Part shown: piece by piece, positions 16,121 through 24,788 of the stretch
Layout: each line of letters starts with the position of its first letter
Position numbering within the stretch: the first letter of the stretch is position 1
NCBI RefSeq assembly: GCF_000423825.1
Contig: NZ_AUIS01000004.1
Coordinates: 62,001 to 126,000 of the forward strand
Reading direction: 5' to 3'
Origin: Thermithiobacillus tepidarius DSM 3134
GTDB lineage: Bacteria > Pseudomonadota > Gammaproteobacteria > Acidithiobacillales > Thermithiobacillaceae
DNA length: 64,000 bases
Position numbers and translations under genes: made by a program
The notes under the pieces: generated by a model
Databases searched by the model: none
Told to the model about the DNA's origin: nothing
What the model saw: only the letters and a program-made list of their open reading frames with translations

Positions 16121-17928
16121 GGACCGCGCCAGTCATGGCCAGTCGGGATACGCATGCCGATTACATCTGCCGTCGGGTGGTGGATGCCTTGCTGCGTGAG
16201 GACGTGCGCGAGTGCGTCAGCCGGGCGCAGGTGGTGACGGGGGAAGTGGTGCCCTTTGCGTCGCGGCTTCCGCCCGCGCTGCGGGATGGGCAGTGGCTGA
16301 TGGTGACCCATCTGGGAGAGGGGCGCCTCTGGCTGCCGGTGCAGCGTTGCCGCTTCATGCAGGATTGGCGCCTGCGTGCGCTCGTGCTCATCTGGGAGCA
16401 TGGCCGCGGTCTGGAGCATCTGCAACACCTGCCCGCGATTTTGGCGCGTTTCCAGCACGGCTTGCAGCCGGAAGCGGCCCGGCGCTTCGACGACTTTGCC
16501 GCCGAATGCCTGACCGCCGTCGAGCACCGGGAAATCTGCGAGGATGCGCGGCGGCATTACGCCCGGACTTGGCAGGGGGAGGCTGGAGCGGTACACGCCC
16601 TGGACCGCCTCGACTGGTCGACGCGCATGCTGCATTACGACCGCTGGGCGGCCTTCCAGGATCATCCGTTTTATCCCACGGCACGCGCCAAGCTGGGTTT
16701 CGCGGCCGCCGATCTCGCGCATTATGCGCCGGAGTTCCAGCCCGTATTCCAACTTTGCTGGCTGGCGGTGCCGCAGGCGCTGTACGTCGGGGACATTGTG
16801 CCTGCGGAATGGTGGCCGGGCTTCGCCGATGTCGGCTTGGATCCGGCGCTTCGCAAAAGCCACGCCTTGCTGCCCGTGCATCCTTTCATGTGGGCGCGAC
16901 TGGACGGCTACCTGGCTGAAAGCGGCCTGCGCGACCGGATCATGCCGGCACCCCGCGATCATCTGGAGGTCAGTCCGACCTTGTCGGTGCGCACCGTCGT
17001 GCCTGCGGTCGCGCCGCACTGGCACCTTAAGCTTCCGCTGCCCATCCGTACCCTGGGCGCCCGGAACATCCGCACCATCAAGCCGAGTACCATCCGTGAC
17101 GGACAGGTTATGCAGGAGATCCTGGCTAGCATCGCCGCCCGGGAGCCGGCTATCGGCGACCGCCTGCTGCTCACCGATGAGGGCTTGGGCGCGCATGTGG
17201 CGCATCAAGCTTTTCTGGGCTTCATTCTGCGCCGTTATCCGGACGGTTTGGAAGACAGTCATCTGGTGCCGGTGGCAGCCCTGCCCGCCGCCGCGCCGGA
17301 CGGCCGGTTGGTCATGGCATCCTTGGCGGCACGCTTTTTCGCCGGACGCGTGCTGGATTTCTTCGATGCTTACCTTGATTTGACGCTGCGCCTGCATCTG
17401 CTGCTCTGGATACGCTACGGCATCGCCCTCGAATCCAACCAGCAGAATTCGGTGCTCGTGCTCTCGGATCGGGAGCCGCGGCTGCGTCTCCTGCTCAAGG
17501 ACAACGACGCCGGGCGCATCTGCGCAAGCATGTTCGCCGCCCGCTGCCCGGACTGGGCCCCGCGGTTAGGCCGCCTGCAGGACCGGCGCATCGTCGTGGA
17601 TAGCGCGCTGCCCCTGGCGCAGATGTTCAGCACCATCACCCTGCAGTTGAACGTGGCGGCGCTGGTGGAAAGCCTGGCGGAGGCGGGGCACGGCACACGG
17701 GAGGCACTGTACGCCCGCGTGCGCGGCAAGTTGGAAAACGTGCTGGCGGCCCTGGAGGGGCAGGGGGAGGACACGGCTCTGGCGCGCCGGGTACTGCTGG
17801 AGGACGAGCATCTGTACATCAAGTATCTGTTGCGCGCCGCCAGCCTGGAAAGCAAGGAGACTACAGGGGCGGCGGATGTGAACAAGTTCTATGGCAAGAG
17901 CGCGCCCAATTTCCTGAGGTGGTCATGA
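16117..17928 (+). CDS. pvsB: NIS siderophore synthetase, IucA/IucC family (PvsB-like)
   Basis: A 603-residue NRPS-independent siderophore synthetase that activates a carboxylate with ATP and joins it to an amine or alcohol. Family motifs include LLPVHPFMWARL with His255, then TLGARNIRTIKPST and the C-terminal FhuF-like block with ESNQQNSVLVL and RLLLKDNDAGRI. The ATG overlaps the TGA of the ATP-grasp gene; another in-frame ATG lies 18 bases on. It overlaps the following MFS gene by four bases. Position in the cluster matches PvsB. Which carboxyl group it activates cannot be read from sequence. Confidence 0.88.
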   Translation: MRTAPVMASRDTHADYICRRVVDALLREDVRECVSRAQVVTGEVVPFASRLPPALRDGQWLMVTHLGEGRLWLPVQRCRFMQDWRLRALVLIWEHGRGLEHLQHLPAILARFQHGLQPEAARRFDDFAAECLTAVEHREICEDARRHYARTWQGEAGAVHALDRLDWSTRMLHYDRWAAFQDHPFYPTARAKLGFAAADLAHYAPEFQPVFQLCWLAVPQALYVGDIVPAEWWPGFADVGLDPALRKSHALLPVHPFMWARLDGYLAESGLRDRIMPAPRDHLEVSPTLSVRTVVPAVAPHWHLKLPLPIRTLGARNIRTIKPSTIRDGQVMQEILASIAAREPAIGDRLLLTDEGLGAHVAHQAFLGFILRRYPDGLEDSHLVPVAALPAAAPDGRLVMASLAARFFAGRVLDFFDAYLDLTLRLHLLLWIRYGIALESNQQNSVLVLSDREPRLRLLLKDNDAGRICASMFAARCPDWAPRLGRLQDRRIVVDSALPLAQMFSTITLQLNVAALVESLAEAGHGTREALYARVRGKLENVLAALEGQGEDTALARRVLLEDEHLYIKYLLRAASLESKETTGAADVNKFYGKSAPNFLRWS

Positions 17929-19100
17929 CCCAGGCGCAGAGACGGGTGGTGGCCACGGTGATGCTGGGGCACTTCATTGCCGCTTTTGCCGCCTTGGGCA
18001 TGCCGCCTTTCTTTGGCCTGATCCTCAGCCAATCCCTGCACAGCGATGCCCTTTACCTGGCGGGTTGGCTGTACGTGGTACCGACCCTCGTCATGGCACT
18101 GAGCAGCCCCTGGTGGGGGCGGCTCGCGGACCGTTTCGGCAAACGGGCCCTGCTCCTGCGGGCACAGCTCGGCCTGGCGGGCAGCTTTCTCCTAGCCGGT
18201 TTTGCCGACAGCCCCGCCATGTTTTTCGCGGCGCTCGCGTTGCAGGGATTGCTCGGGGGCACCTTCGCGGCTTCCAACGCCTATCTGGCGACGGTCGTCG
18301 ACGGGTCGGCCCTGACTCGCAGCCTGACGCTGATGCAGGGCTCGGCCCGCGCCGCTTTGGTCGTGGCGCCCGTGGTGCTGGGGCTGTTCGTGGGCATGGA
18401 CTCGCCCATTGAGCTCTATCGCTATCTGGCATTGCTGCCCCTGGCGGCCGCGTTTCTGATCTGGCGCTTGCCGGAATGGACCGGCACACCGGGGGCGCAA
18501 GCCGCCGTCCGGCCAACGGGCAGTCCTGGCGAGTCCGTGGCGCCGCAGCATGTCTACGTCTTGCAGTTCGTGTTCGTGCTCGCGACGGTGATTACCTTTC
18601 CTTATTTCGTCTCCTTTGCCCAGCAGTATTTCGCCGGCTTGTCCGCGAGCATGGCCGGGCTGCTGTTCGGCTTGCCCCACCTGGTGTACCTCGTCATTGC
18701 CGCGCCGTGGAGCACTTATCTTGGGCAAAGGCGACTCGCCGCACTCGCGCTGGCATTCTTGGGACTGGCCGTCACCCTCGTTGGCCAAGTCCTGGCACAG
18801 AGTCTGTGGGGATTGGCCTTTTGGCGTGTGGCGATGGGTGTGGCCATGACCCTGGGCTTCGTCGCATTGCATGGCTTGGTGGCGTCCGTGGTGCATGCCG
18901 GCAATGCCGGCAAGACCTTCGGCTGGCTGGAAAGCGGTTCCAAGTGGGGCGCGGTGCTCGCCGGCCTGCTTGCCGGGCTGGGCGCGCAAGCACTGGATCT
19001 GCGTGCGCCGTTTCTGCTGGGAGCGGGGCTCATCGCCTCGGCTGCCGCATATCTCCTCGTCCTGAGCGTTTATCGGCACAGGACGCTGGCACCTGATTGA
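17925..19100 (+). CDS. pvsC: MFS transporter, probable siderophore exporter (PvsC-like)
   Basis: A 391-residue major-facilitator protein with about 12 membrane helices. The loop between helices 2 and 3 carries the MFS motif GRLADRFGKRALLLRAQ. Its ATG shares ATGA with the end of the preceding synthetase, and GAGGTGG serves as ribosome site; a GTG six bases upstream is an alternative. Being embedded between two NIS synthetases, as PvsC is, it most likely exports the finished siderophore across the inner membrane. A drug-efflux role cannot be excluded by sequence alone. Confidence 0.88.
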   Translation: MTQAQRRVVATVMLGHFIAAFAALGMPPFFGLILSQSLHSDALYLAGWLYVVPTLVMALSSPWWGRLADRFGKRALLLRAQLGLAGSFLLAGFADSPAMFFAALALQGLLGGTFAASNAYLATVVDGSALTRSLTLMQGSARAALVVAPVVLGLFVGMDSPIELYRYLALLPLAAAFLIWRLPEWTGTPGAQAAVRPTGSPGESVAPQHVYVLQFVFVLATVITFPYFVSFAQQYFAGLSASMAGLLFGLPHLVYLVIAAPWSTYLGQRRLAALALAFLGLAVTLVGQVLAQSLWGLAFWRVAMGVAMTLGFVALHGLVASVVHAGNAGKTFGWLESGSKWGAVLAGLLAGLGAQALDLRAPFLLGAGLIASAAAYLLVLSVYRHRTLAPD

Positions 19101-19111
19101 TGGAGGAAGGG

Positions 19112-20935
19112 ATGTCAAACACGCTGCAACGCTTCTACCAAACCCGGCTCGCCGAGGACAAGGCCGGCCAGCGTTGTCTGGAGACTCTGCTCAATTGCTA
19201 CTGCCGCGAGGTGGCCAGTCCGGAGGGGCAGGTCAGCGTCGGACCGCTGTTCGGCCAGAACGACTGGCCCCAGGCCCTGCGCGCGGCACTGCCGCGGGGA
19301 CAGGCAATGCACATCCTGCTGCCGCGCATCGATACGCGCGTGCTGGTGGTGGTGGAACGGGCTTCGCCCACGGGCAACTATCGTTATCAATCGCCATCTT
19401 ATTACAAGGCGCCCGGGCAAGCCTGGGCCCCGCTGGATTGGCAGACGCTTTCCGTGTTGCTGATCGAAGATCTTGCTTGCAGATACGAGCGGCCTTTCAA
19501 TGAAGAACTGCTGGCGCAGATCCGCGACAGCGTGGAGGTCACCACCGCCATTCTGGCTGTCCCTGCGCCCATGACCGGGAGCACTGAGCCGCTCAGCGCT
19601 TACCTGGAGTCGGAGCAATCCCTGAGTTACGGCCATCCCTTCCATCCCGCGCCCAAAAGCCGGCAGGGATTCTCCAGTGCGGATCAGCAGCGCTATTCGC
19701 CCGAGCTGCGCGCGCACTTTCCCTTGCACTATTTCGCCGTGCGTCGGGAGTATCTGGTCCAACAGTCCCTGCTGGCCGCGCCCTGCGATGCCGTGGTCGG
19801 TGCCCAGGCTCCGGCTCATCTGCACGTGCCGGCAGATTTCGCCCTGCTGCCCGTCCACCCGTGGCAAGCGCGGCATCTGCAGGCGCATCCGTTGGTCAGG
19901 AACGCTTTGCGGCAAGACCTGCTGCGCGATCTCGGCCCTCAGGGCGAGGCCTATTTCCCCACCTCGTCCATCCGTACCGTATTCCATCCGGCCAATCCTT
20001 ATTTCTATAAATTCTCGCTCCACGTGCGCGTGACCAACTGCGTGCGCAAAAACGCCCCGTACGAGCTGGAAGGCGCATTGCAGGTCACGCGCATCATGCG
20101 GGAGATCTTGCCGGACCTGGCGGGACGTTTCCCGGGGCTGCGCATCATGGAGGAGCCCGCCTATCAGTCCGTCGATCTGCGCCACCCGGATGTCCAGTGG
20201 AATAAGGAGGTCACCGAAGGTTTCGGCACAATCCTGCGGCAGGGACTGCCGGCCCTGCTGGAAGACGGCGTGACGCCGCTGCTGGCCGGCGCGCTCTTCG
20301 GCAATCATGTCATCGGCCAGGCGCGCCTCCGGTCACTCGTGCATGCCTTCGCGGCGGCGGAAGGACTGGCGCAGGAGGAGGCGTCGGAGCGATGGTTCGC
20401 CCACTATGTGGAGCAGGTGCTTCCGCCGGTGCTCTACTGCTTTTTCACGCACGGCGTGATCTTCGAGCCCCATTTGCAAAACATCCTCATCGGCCTGCGC
20501 GATCGCCGGCCGGACCAGGTCTTTCTGCGCGATTTCGAGGGGGTCAAACTCGTGCCGGAGCGTTTTCCTGCGGAGCGCCTGGAAGGCATCAGCCCACGGG
20601 CGCGGGAGGCGCTGTGGTACGCCGAGGAGCAAGGCTGGAATCGCATTGCCTATTGCCTCTTCGTCAATAACTTCTGCGAGGCCATCGATCAGCTCGCGGC
20701 GGGGCGGCCTGCCCTGGAGGCACGCTTGTGGGGCATCGTGCGCCAGCAGTTGCGCGAGTATCAGAGCCGCTACGGCAACCGCGGCTCGGCTCGCCGCCTC
20801 AATGCGTTGCTGGCGGGTCAGCCGCTGCCGGCCAAGGCCAATTTGATCAACCGCTTTTTCAAGCGGCCCGACCGCAGCGTGACCTACATATCGCTGCCCA
20901 ACCCGCTGGTCCAGGCCGAGGAGCCGCAGGCATGA
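19112..20935 (+). CDS. pvsD: NIS siderophore synthetase, IucA/IucC family (PvsD-like)
   Basis: A 607-residue second NIS synthetase. It has FALLPVHPWQARHLQ with His249, the SIRTVFHPANPYFYKFSLHV block, and the C-terminal FFTHGVIFEPHLQNILIGL and VFLRDFEGVKL motifs. GGAGGAAGG lies just before the ATG at 19112; in-frame starts at 19097 and 19100 are less well spaced. In vibrioferrin biosynthesis PvsD is thought to couple citrate with serine, whose product PvsE then decarboxylates. Its stop overlaps the decarboxylase start (ATGA). It is clearly divergent from the first synthetase, as expected for enzymes with different substrates. Confidence 0.88.
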   Translation: MSNTLQRFYQTRLAEDKAGQRCLETLLNCYCREVASPEGQVSVGPLFGQNDWPQALRAALPRGQAMHILLPRIDTRVLVVVERASPTGNYRYQSPSYYKAPGQAWAPLDWQTLSVLLIEDLACRYERPFNEELLAQIRDSVEVTTAILAVPAPMTGSTEPLSAYLESEQSLSYGHPFHPAPKSRQGFSSADQQRYSPELRAHFPLHYFAVRREYLVQQSLLAAPCDAVVGAQAPAHLHVPADFALLPVHPWQARHLQAHPLVRNALRQDLLRDLGPQGEAYFPTSSIRTVFHPANPYFYKFSLHVRVTNCVRKNAPYELEGALQVTRIMREILPDLAGRFPGLRIMEEPAYQSVDLRHPDVQWNKEVTEGFGTILRQGLPALLEDGVTPLLAGALFGNHVIGQARLRSLVHAFAAAEGLAQEEASERWFAHYVEQVLPPVLYCFFTHGVIFEPHLQNILIGLRDRRPDQVFLRDFEGVKLVPERFPAERLEGISPRAREALWYAEEQGWNRIAYCLFVNNFCEAIDQLAAGRPALEARLWGIVRQQLREYQSRYGNRGSARRLNALLAGQPLPAKANLINRFFKRPDRSVTYISLPNPLVQAEEPQA

Positions 20936-22164
20936 AGCTCGATCTTTCCCGTGTTGCGGCAGCGGCGCGGCAGGCACAGGCCGCTGCCAGCGAACCCTTC
21001 TGCGCTTATCTCTACGATCTCGCTGCCCTGCGCCGGCACGCTGCGGCACTGGCGCGCTCCCTGCCGGTGAATTGCGAGCTCTTTTACGCCATCAAGGCCA
21101 ACTCGGATCTGCCCATTCTGCAGACACTGGCGCCTTTGATGGCAGGCTTCGAAGTCGCCTCGGGTGGGGAGCTCGCCTGGGTGCGCGCCCATTTTCCAAG
21201 CATACCGGTGATCTTCGGGGGACCGGGCAAGACGGATCAGGAGCTTCGGGAGGCTTTGGCGCAGGATGTGGAGCGCCTGCACGTGGAAAGCCTGGGCGAG
21301 CTGGAGCGCTTGGCTTGGATTGCGCGCGAGCGCGGACGGACCGTGTCCGTGCTGTTGCGGATCAACCTGCCCCTGCATGATTTGCCTGAGACCACCTTGA
21401 CCATGGGCGGGCGGCCGACTCCCTTCGGCATCGACGCCGACCAAGTGCCGCAGTGTCTGGCATGGCTCAAGCAGCATCCGGAAATCCACCTGAAGGGTTT
21501 TCACTTTCATCTGTTGTCCCATCAGCTCGACGCCCGGGCCCATTTGAAGCTGCTGGAAAGCTATTTCCGCCAGGTGCGCGATTGGCAGGAGCGCCATGCG
21601 TTGACTATCGAGGAGCTCAACGTCGGCGGCGGTATCGGCATCAACTACCGGGAGCCGGACAGGCAGTTCGATTGGCCGGCCTTCACTGGCGGTCTGGCCG
21701 CGTTGGTCCGGCACTGGCGCATGGAATTCTGCCGCATCCGCTTCGAACCGGGCCGCTATGTGAGCGCCGCCTGCGGCTACTACCTCATGGAGGTGCTGGA
21801 CATCAAGGAAAATCTCGGCCGCACCTTCGTCATCGGTCGCGGCGGCACCCACCATTTCCGTACGCCCTATGCCCAGGGGCACAGTCACCCGTTCCAGGTG
21901 TTGCCGGTGGAGCGCTGGCCCTATCCCTTCCCGCGGCCCCAGGTTGCCCGGCGAGCGGTCTCGGTGGTGGGCCAGCTCTGCACGCCCAAGGACGTGCTGG
22001 CCGTGGATGTGCCCGTGGAGCAGGTGCGCGTCGGTGACCTGCTGCTTTTCCCCTATGCGGGCGCCTATGCCTGGCACATTTCCCATCACGATTTTTTGCG
22101 TCACCCACACCCCTTGCACCTGTATCTGCCCACGGAGGCGTCCTGCCATGCTGCAAACCAATAG
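20932..22164 (+). CDS. pvsE: PLP-dependent decarboxylase of siderophore biosynthesis (PvsE-like)
   Basis: A 410-residue fold-type III decarboxylase related to diaminopimelate and ornithine decarboxylases. Lys55 in FYAIKANSDLP is the PLP Schiff-base lysine. FHFHLLSHQLD, NVGGGIGI and FEPGRYVSAACGYY bind the cofactor phosphate and ring. The Cys loop at the dimer interface reads QLCTPKDVLA instead of the CESGD form of LysA, as seen in siderophore-associated members (PvsE, AcsE, SbnH type). In vibrioferrin production PvsE removes the serine carboxyl after citrylation to leave an ethanolamine unit. It overlaps the preceding gene by four bases and the next by 17. Confidence 0.87.
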   Translation: MKLDLSRVAAAARQAQAAASEPFCAYLYDLAALRRHAAALARSLPVNCELFYAIKANSDLPILQTLAPLMAGFEVASGGELAWVRAHFPSIPVIFGGPGKTDQELREALAQDVERLHVESLGELERLAWIARERGRTVSVLLRINLPLHDLPETTLTMGGRPTPFGIDADQVPQCLAWLKQHPEIHLKGFHFHLLSHQLDARAHLKLLESYFRQVRDWQERHALTIEELNVGGGIGINYREPDRQFDWPAFTGGLAALVRHWRMEFCRIRFEPGRYVSAACGYYLMEVLDIKENLGRTFVIGRGGTHHFRTPYAQGHSHPFQVLPVERWPYPFPRPQVARRAVSVVGQLCTPKDVLAVDVPVEQVRVGDLLLFPYAGAYAWHISHHDFLRHPHPLHLYLPTEASCHAANQ

Positions 22165-22933
22165 GCTCAAGGCGGCACTGGGCGAGGGGAAAACCGTCTT
22201 CGGCCTGCTGAATTCCGTGCCGTCGCCGCTCCTGGTGGAGATGCTGGGATATGCAGGCTATGACTTCGTGATCATCGACATGGAACATGTCTGCATCAAT
22301 CCGGAAACCCTGGAAAACATGGTGCGTGCCGCCGAGTGCGCCGGCATCACTCCCCTGGTGCGGGTGCCCGGCGTCATGCCCGAAGTGATTCTGCGCGTGC
22401 TGGACTCCGGCGCCCAAGGCGTGGTGGTGCCTCATGTGCGCAGCCGCGCCGAGGCCGAACAGGCGGTGCAGGCGAGCCGCTATCACCCCTGCGGGGCACG
22501 CGGCATCAGCGGCGGCCGTACCACCGGATTCGGCACCATCGATCTGCCCACCTATTTTGCGCGCGCCAACGCCGAGCTCATGGTCGTGCTCATGATCGAA
22601 GATCGTGAAGGCGTGGAGGCCATCGATGAGATCCTGTCCGTGCCGGGCGTGAATCTGGTGCTCGAAGGCGCCATCGACCTGTCTCAGTCCTACGGCGTGC
22701 CGGCTCAGGTCCAGCACCCACGGGTGCAGGCCGCCATCCAGCGTGTCGCCGATGGCTGCCGTCGTAGCGGCGTACCGTTTTGCGCCATCCCGCGCCATCC
22801 GGGCCAGTTGGAACACTGGGCTGCCCGGGGCGTGCATGCTTTCCTCCTGGGCGACGACCGCGGCGTGGCATTCCGGGCCCTGAAGGCTCACGTGGCCGGT
22901 CTCAGGCAAACGCTTCCCACTTCCGTCACATAA
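22148..22933 (+). CDS. HpcH/HpaI aldolase-family protein, SbnG/AcsB-like citrate synthase
   Basis: A 261-residue barrel protein of the HpcH/HpaI aldolase family. The expected acidic and arginine residues are present: Arg72 in LVRVPGV, Glu151 in IEDREGV and Asp177 in GAIDLSQS. SbnG (staphyloferrin B) and its AcsB-type relatives belong to this family but make citrate from oxaloacetate and acetyl-CoA for the siderophore. That role fits because the pathway beside it consumes citrate. An ordinary aldolase role is possible. The start codon lies inside the end of the decarboxylase gene, with GGAGGCG as ribosome site. The canonical Vibrio pvs operon lacks this gene as I recall it. Confidence 0.82.
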   Translation: MLQTNRLKAALGEGKTVFGLLNSVPSPLLVEMLGYAGYDFVIIDMEHVCINPETLENMVRAAECAGITPLVRVPGVMPEVILRVLDSGAQGVVVPHVRSRAEAEQAVQASRYHPCGARGISGGRTTGFGTIDLPTYFARANAELMVVLMIEDREGVEAIDEILSVPGVNLVLEGAIDLSQSYGVPAQVQHPRVQAAIQRVADGCRRSGVPFCAIPRHPGQLEHWAARGVHAFLLGDDRGVAFRALKAHVAGLRQTLPTSVT

Positions 22934-22943
22934 GGAACTCTCT

Positions 22944-23600
22944 ATGGAATCCAGCTATCTGCTTGTCAATCTGTTCATCAAGGGAGGGGCCATCATGTGG
23001 CCCCTGCTGCTGACTTCCACTCTGGCGCTCATGGTGATTCTCGAGCGTGGCTGGTTTTGGTGGACGACCCTGCGCCAGCGTGAGCCGCAACGGGTGGAGG
23101 AGGCTTTGGCCCTTCTGGAGAATGGCCAAGTGCAGGCCGCCGCCAAGGCGTTGGAGGGTTCGGAGGATTTCATCGCCCGTGCCCTGCGTCATGGTCTGAA
23201 CCATCACCACGGTTCCCTGCAGGGTGCCCTGCAGACGGCCGCCGGCGCGGAGCTTGCGCGCATGGGACGCTTCCTGCCGGTATTGGACACCATCGTCACC
23301 CTGGCACCGCTGTTGGGCTTGCTCGGCACCATCTTCGGCATCATGCACAGCTTCCAGATGATGGGGGATGCCCAGTTGGCCGAGCCGAAGGCGGTGACCG
23401 GCGGCATTGCCGAGGCGCTGATCGCCACCGGCTTTGGCCTGGCCATCGCCATCTTCAGCCTCATCCCGCTGAATTTCTTCACCACGCGTCTGCATAGAGC
23501 CCAGCACCTGCTCGAAACCTACGCCACCCATGTCGAGGTCCTGTACCAAGGGCGCCAAGCCCAGCAGCATGCCTCGTCCGCTCGCTCCATTTCCGCCTGA
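22944..23600 (+). CDS. exbB: ExbB/TolQ/MotA-family proton channel subunit
   Basis: A 218-residue inner-membrane protein with three expected helices: near residues 15-35 (IMWPLLLTSTLALMVILERG), around 105-130 (LDTIVTLAPLLGLLGTIFGI) and around 150-170 (EALIATGFGLAIAIFSLIPL). These match ExbB, which with ExbD harvests the proton gradient to energise TonB. AAGGA lies before the ATG. It follows the aldolase gene by 10 bases and is followed by exbD and tonB, so the siderophore operon encodes its own energising complex. Confidence 0.93.
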   Translation: MESSYLLVNLFIKGGAIMWPLLLTSTLALMVILERGWFWWTTLRQREPQRVEEALALLENGQVQAAAKALEGSEDFIARALRHGLNHHHGSLQGALQTAAGAELARMGRFLPVLDTIVTLAPLLGLLGTIFGIMHSFQMMGDAQLAEPKAVTGGIAEALIATGFGLAIAIFSLIPLNFFTTRLHRAQHLLETYATHVEVLYQGRQAQQHASSARSISA

Positions 23601-23607
23601 GGCGCCG

Positions 23608-24024
23608 ATGAAGCTATCCACGCCCTATCCGCCGAAAAAGCCGCGCATCGAGCTGATTCCGCTCATCGACGTCATGTTCTTCCTGCTGGCGTCCTTCATC
23701 TTCGTGTCACTGAGCATGGTGCAGCACCGGGGCATCCGGGTGGATGTGCCCCAGGCCGCGGCCAGCCAGCCGGATCGCCACGATTACTTCGCCATCAGCC
23801 TGACTGCGGACGGCAAGCTCTACGCCAACAAGCGGCTGGTATCCGAGCAGGAGCTGCGCCGGGAGCTGGCCGCTCTGCTGGGCCGTGAGAAGGAGCCGCG
23901 GGTCTATATCAATGCCGACCGGCGCGTGCCGCATGGCGAGGTCATCGCCGTGCTCGATCTGGCTCGCCGCACGGGGATCAATAAGATCGCCTTCGAAACC
24001 AAGCCGGTGCAGGTCGGGCCATGA
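23608..24024 (+). CDS. exbD: ExbD/TolR-family protein
   Basis: A 138-residue protein with a single N-terminal helix, IELIPLIDVMFFLLASFIFV, holding the proton-carrying Asp of ExbD (LIDVMFFLL). The periplasmic domain follows (YFAISLTADGKLYANKRLVS; RVYINADRRVPHGEVIAVLD). Length is normal. The ATG lies seven bases after the exbB stop and the gene overlaps tonB by four bases. Confidence 0.93.
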   Translation: MKLSTPYPPKKPRIELIPLIDVMFFLLASFIFVSLSMVQHRGIRVDVPQAAASQPDRHDYFAISLTADGKLYANKRLVSEQELRRELAALLGREKEPRVYINADRRVPHGEVIAVLDLARRTGINKIAFETKPVQVGP

Positions 24025-24785
24025 GGGACTGGCGCGAAGCACGACAGTCATCCTGGGTGGGGCTGGGGGTGGCCGCGGCGGCCGCTGTCGGGCTGCAGCT
24101 TGCCTTGGTCCTGATTTTTCCCGAACCCCCGCCGCGGCTGCAGGTGCGGCCCCAGGACCCCATTGAGGTGGAGCTCGTGGTGCCGCCGATGGCGGTCCGA
24201 TCCGAAACGCAGCCAAGCACGCCCGCGCCGGAACCGCAAGCCAGCACACCACCCCCGAAAGCGGCACCTGCATCTCCGGCTCCGGGAACGCAGGCCAGTG
24301 CGCGCGCGCCAACGCCACAGGCGGAGCCGCAGCCTCCGATGCCAGCCAGTGAAGCACCGCCCCCATCGGCGCCAGCGGCAATGCAGCCAGTGCCGGCGAC
24401 TCCGCCGCAGGCGCGGACGGAGGCTTCGCCAGCCGAAACAGCACCCAGGGAGGTACGCCATGCGGCGCCTGCGCCCGCTGCACCCCAGCGTCCCGCAGGC
24501 AATACCCTCGTCGCGGCCAGGCCCGATTATCTGAGCAATCCGCCGCCCGCCTATCCGGCGCTGGCGCGCCGTCGGGGCTGGGCCGGGACCGTCCTCTTGA
24601 AAGTGCGGGTGTCCGCCAGCGGCGTGGCGCGGGAGGTGCAGCTGCTGAAAGGCTCGGGGCACGAGGTGCTGGATCAGGCCGCCCGGCAGGCGGTGGAGGG
24701 CTGGCGCTTCATCCCCGCCAAGCAAAACGGCGAGCCGGTGGAGTCTTGGGTCGAGGTGCCCGTGCGCTTCGAACTTGCGTCCTGA
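24021..24785 (+). CDS. tonB: TonB energy-transducing protein
   Basis: A 254-residue protein. One membrane helix lies near residues 11-31 (SWVGLGVAAAAAVGLQLALV), followed by a proline/alanine-rich periplasmic spacer to about 165, then a C-terminal TonB domain with SNPPPAYPALARRRGWAGTV, LLKVRVSASGVAREVQLLKG and the ending VEVPVRFELAS. It spans the periplasm to contact the TonB box of outer-membrane receptors. The linked receptor at 12704-14833 is the obvious partner, though it may serve other receptors. Confidence 0.93.
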   Translation: MRDWREARQSSWVGLGVAAAAAVGLQLALVLIFPEPPPRLQVRPQDPIEVELVVPPMAVRSETQPSTPAPEPQASTPPPKAAPASPAPGTQASARAPTPQAEPQPPMPASEAPPPSAPAAMQPVPATPPQARTEASPAETAPREVRHAAPAPAAPQRPAGNTLVAARPDYLSNPPPAYPALARRRGWAGTVLLKVRVSASGVAREVQLLKGSGHEVLDQAARQAVEGWRFIPAKQNGEPVESWVEVPVRFELAS

Positions 24786-24788
24786 AAA

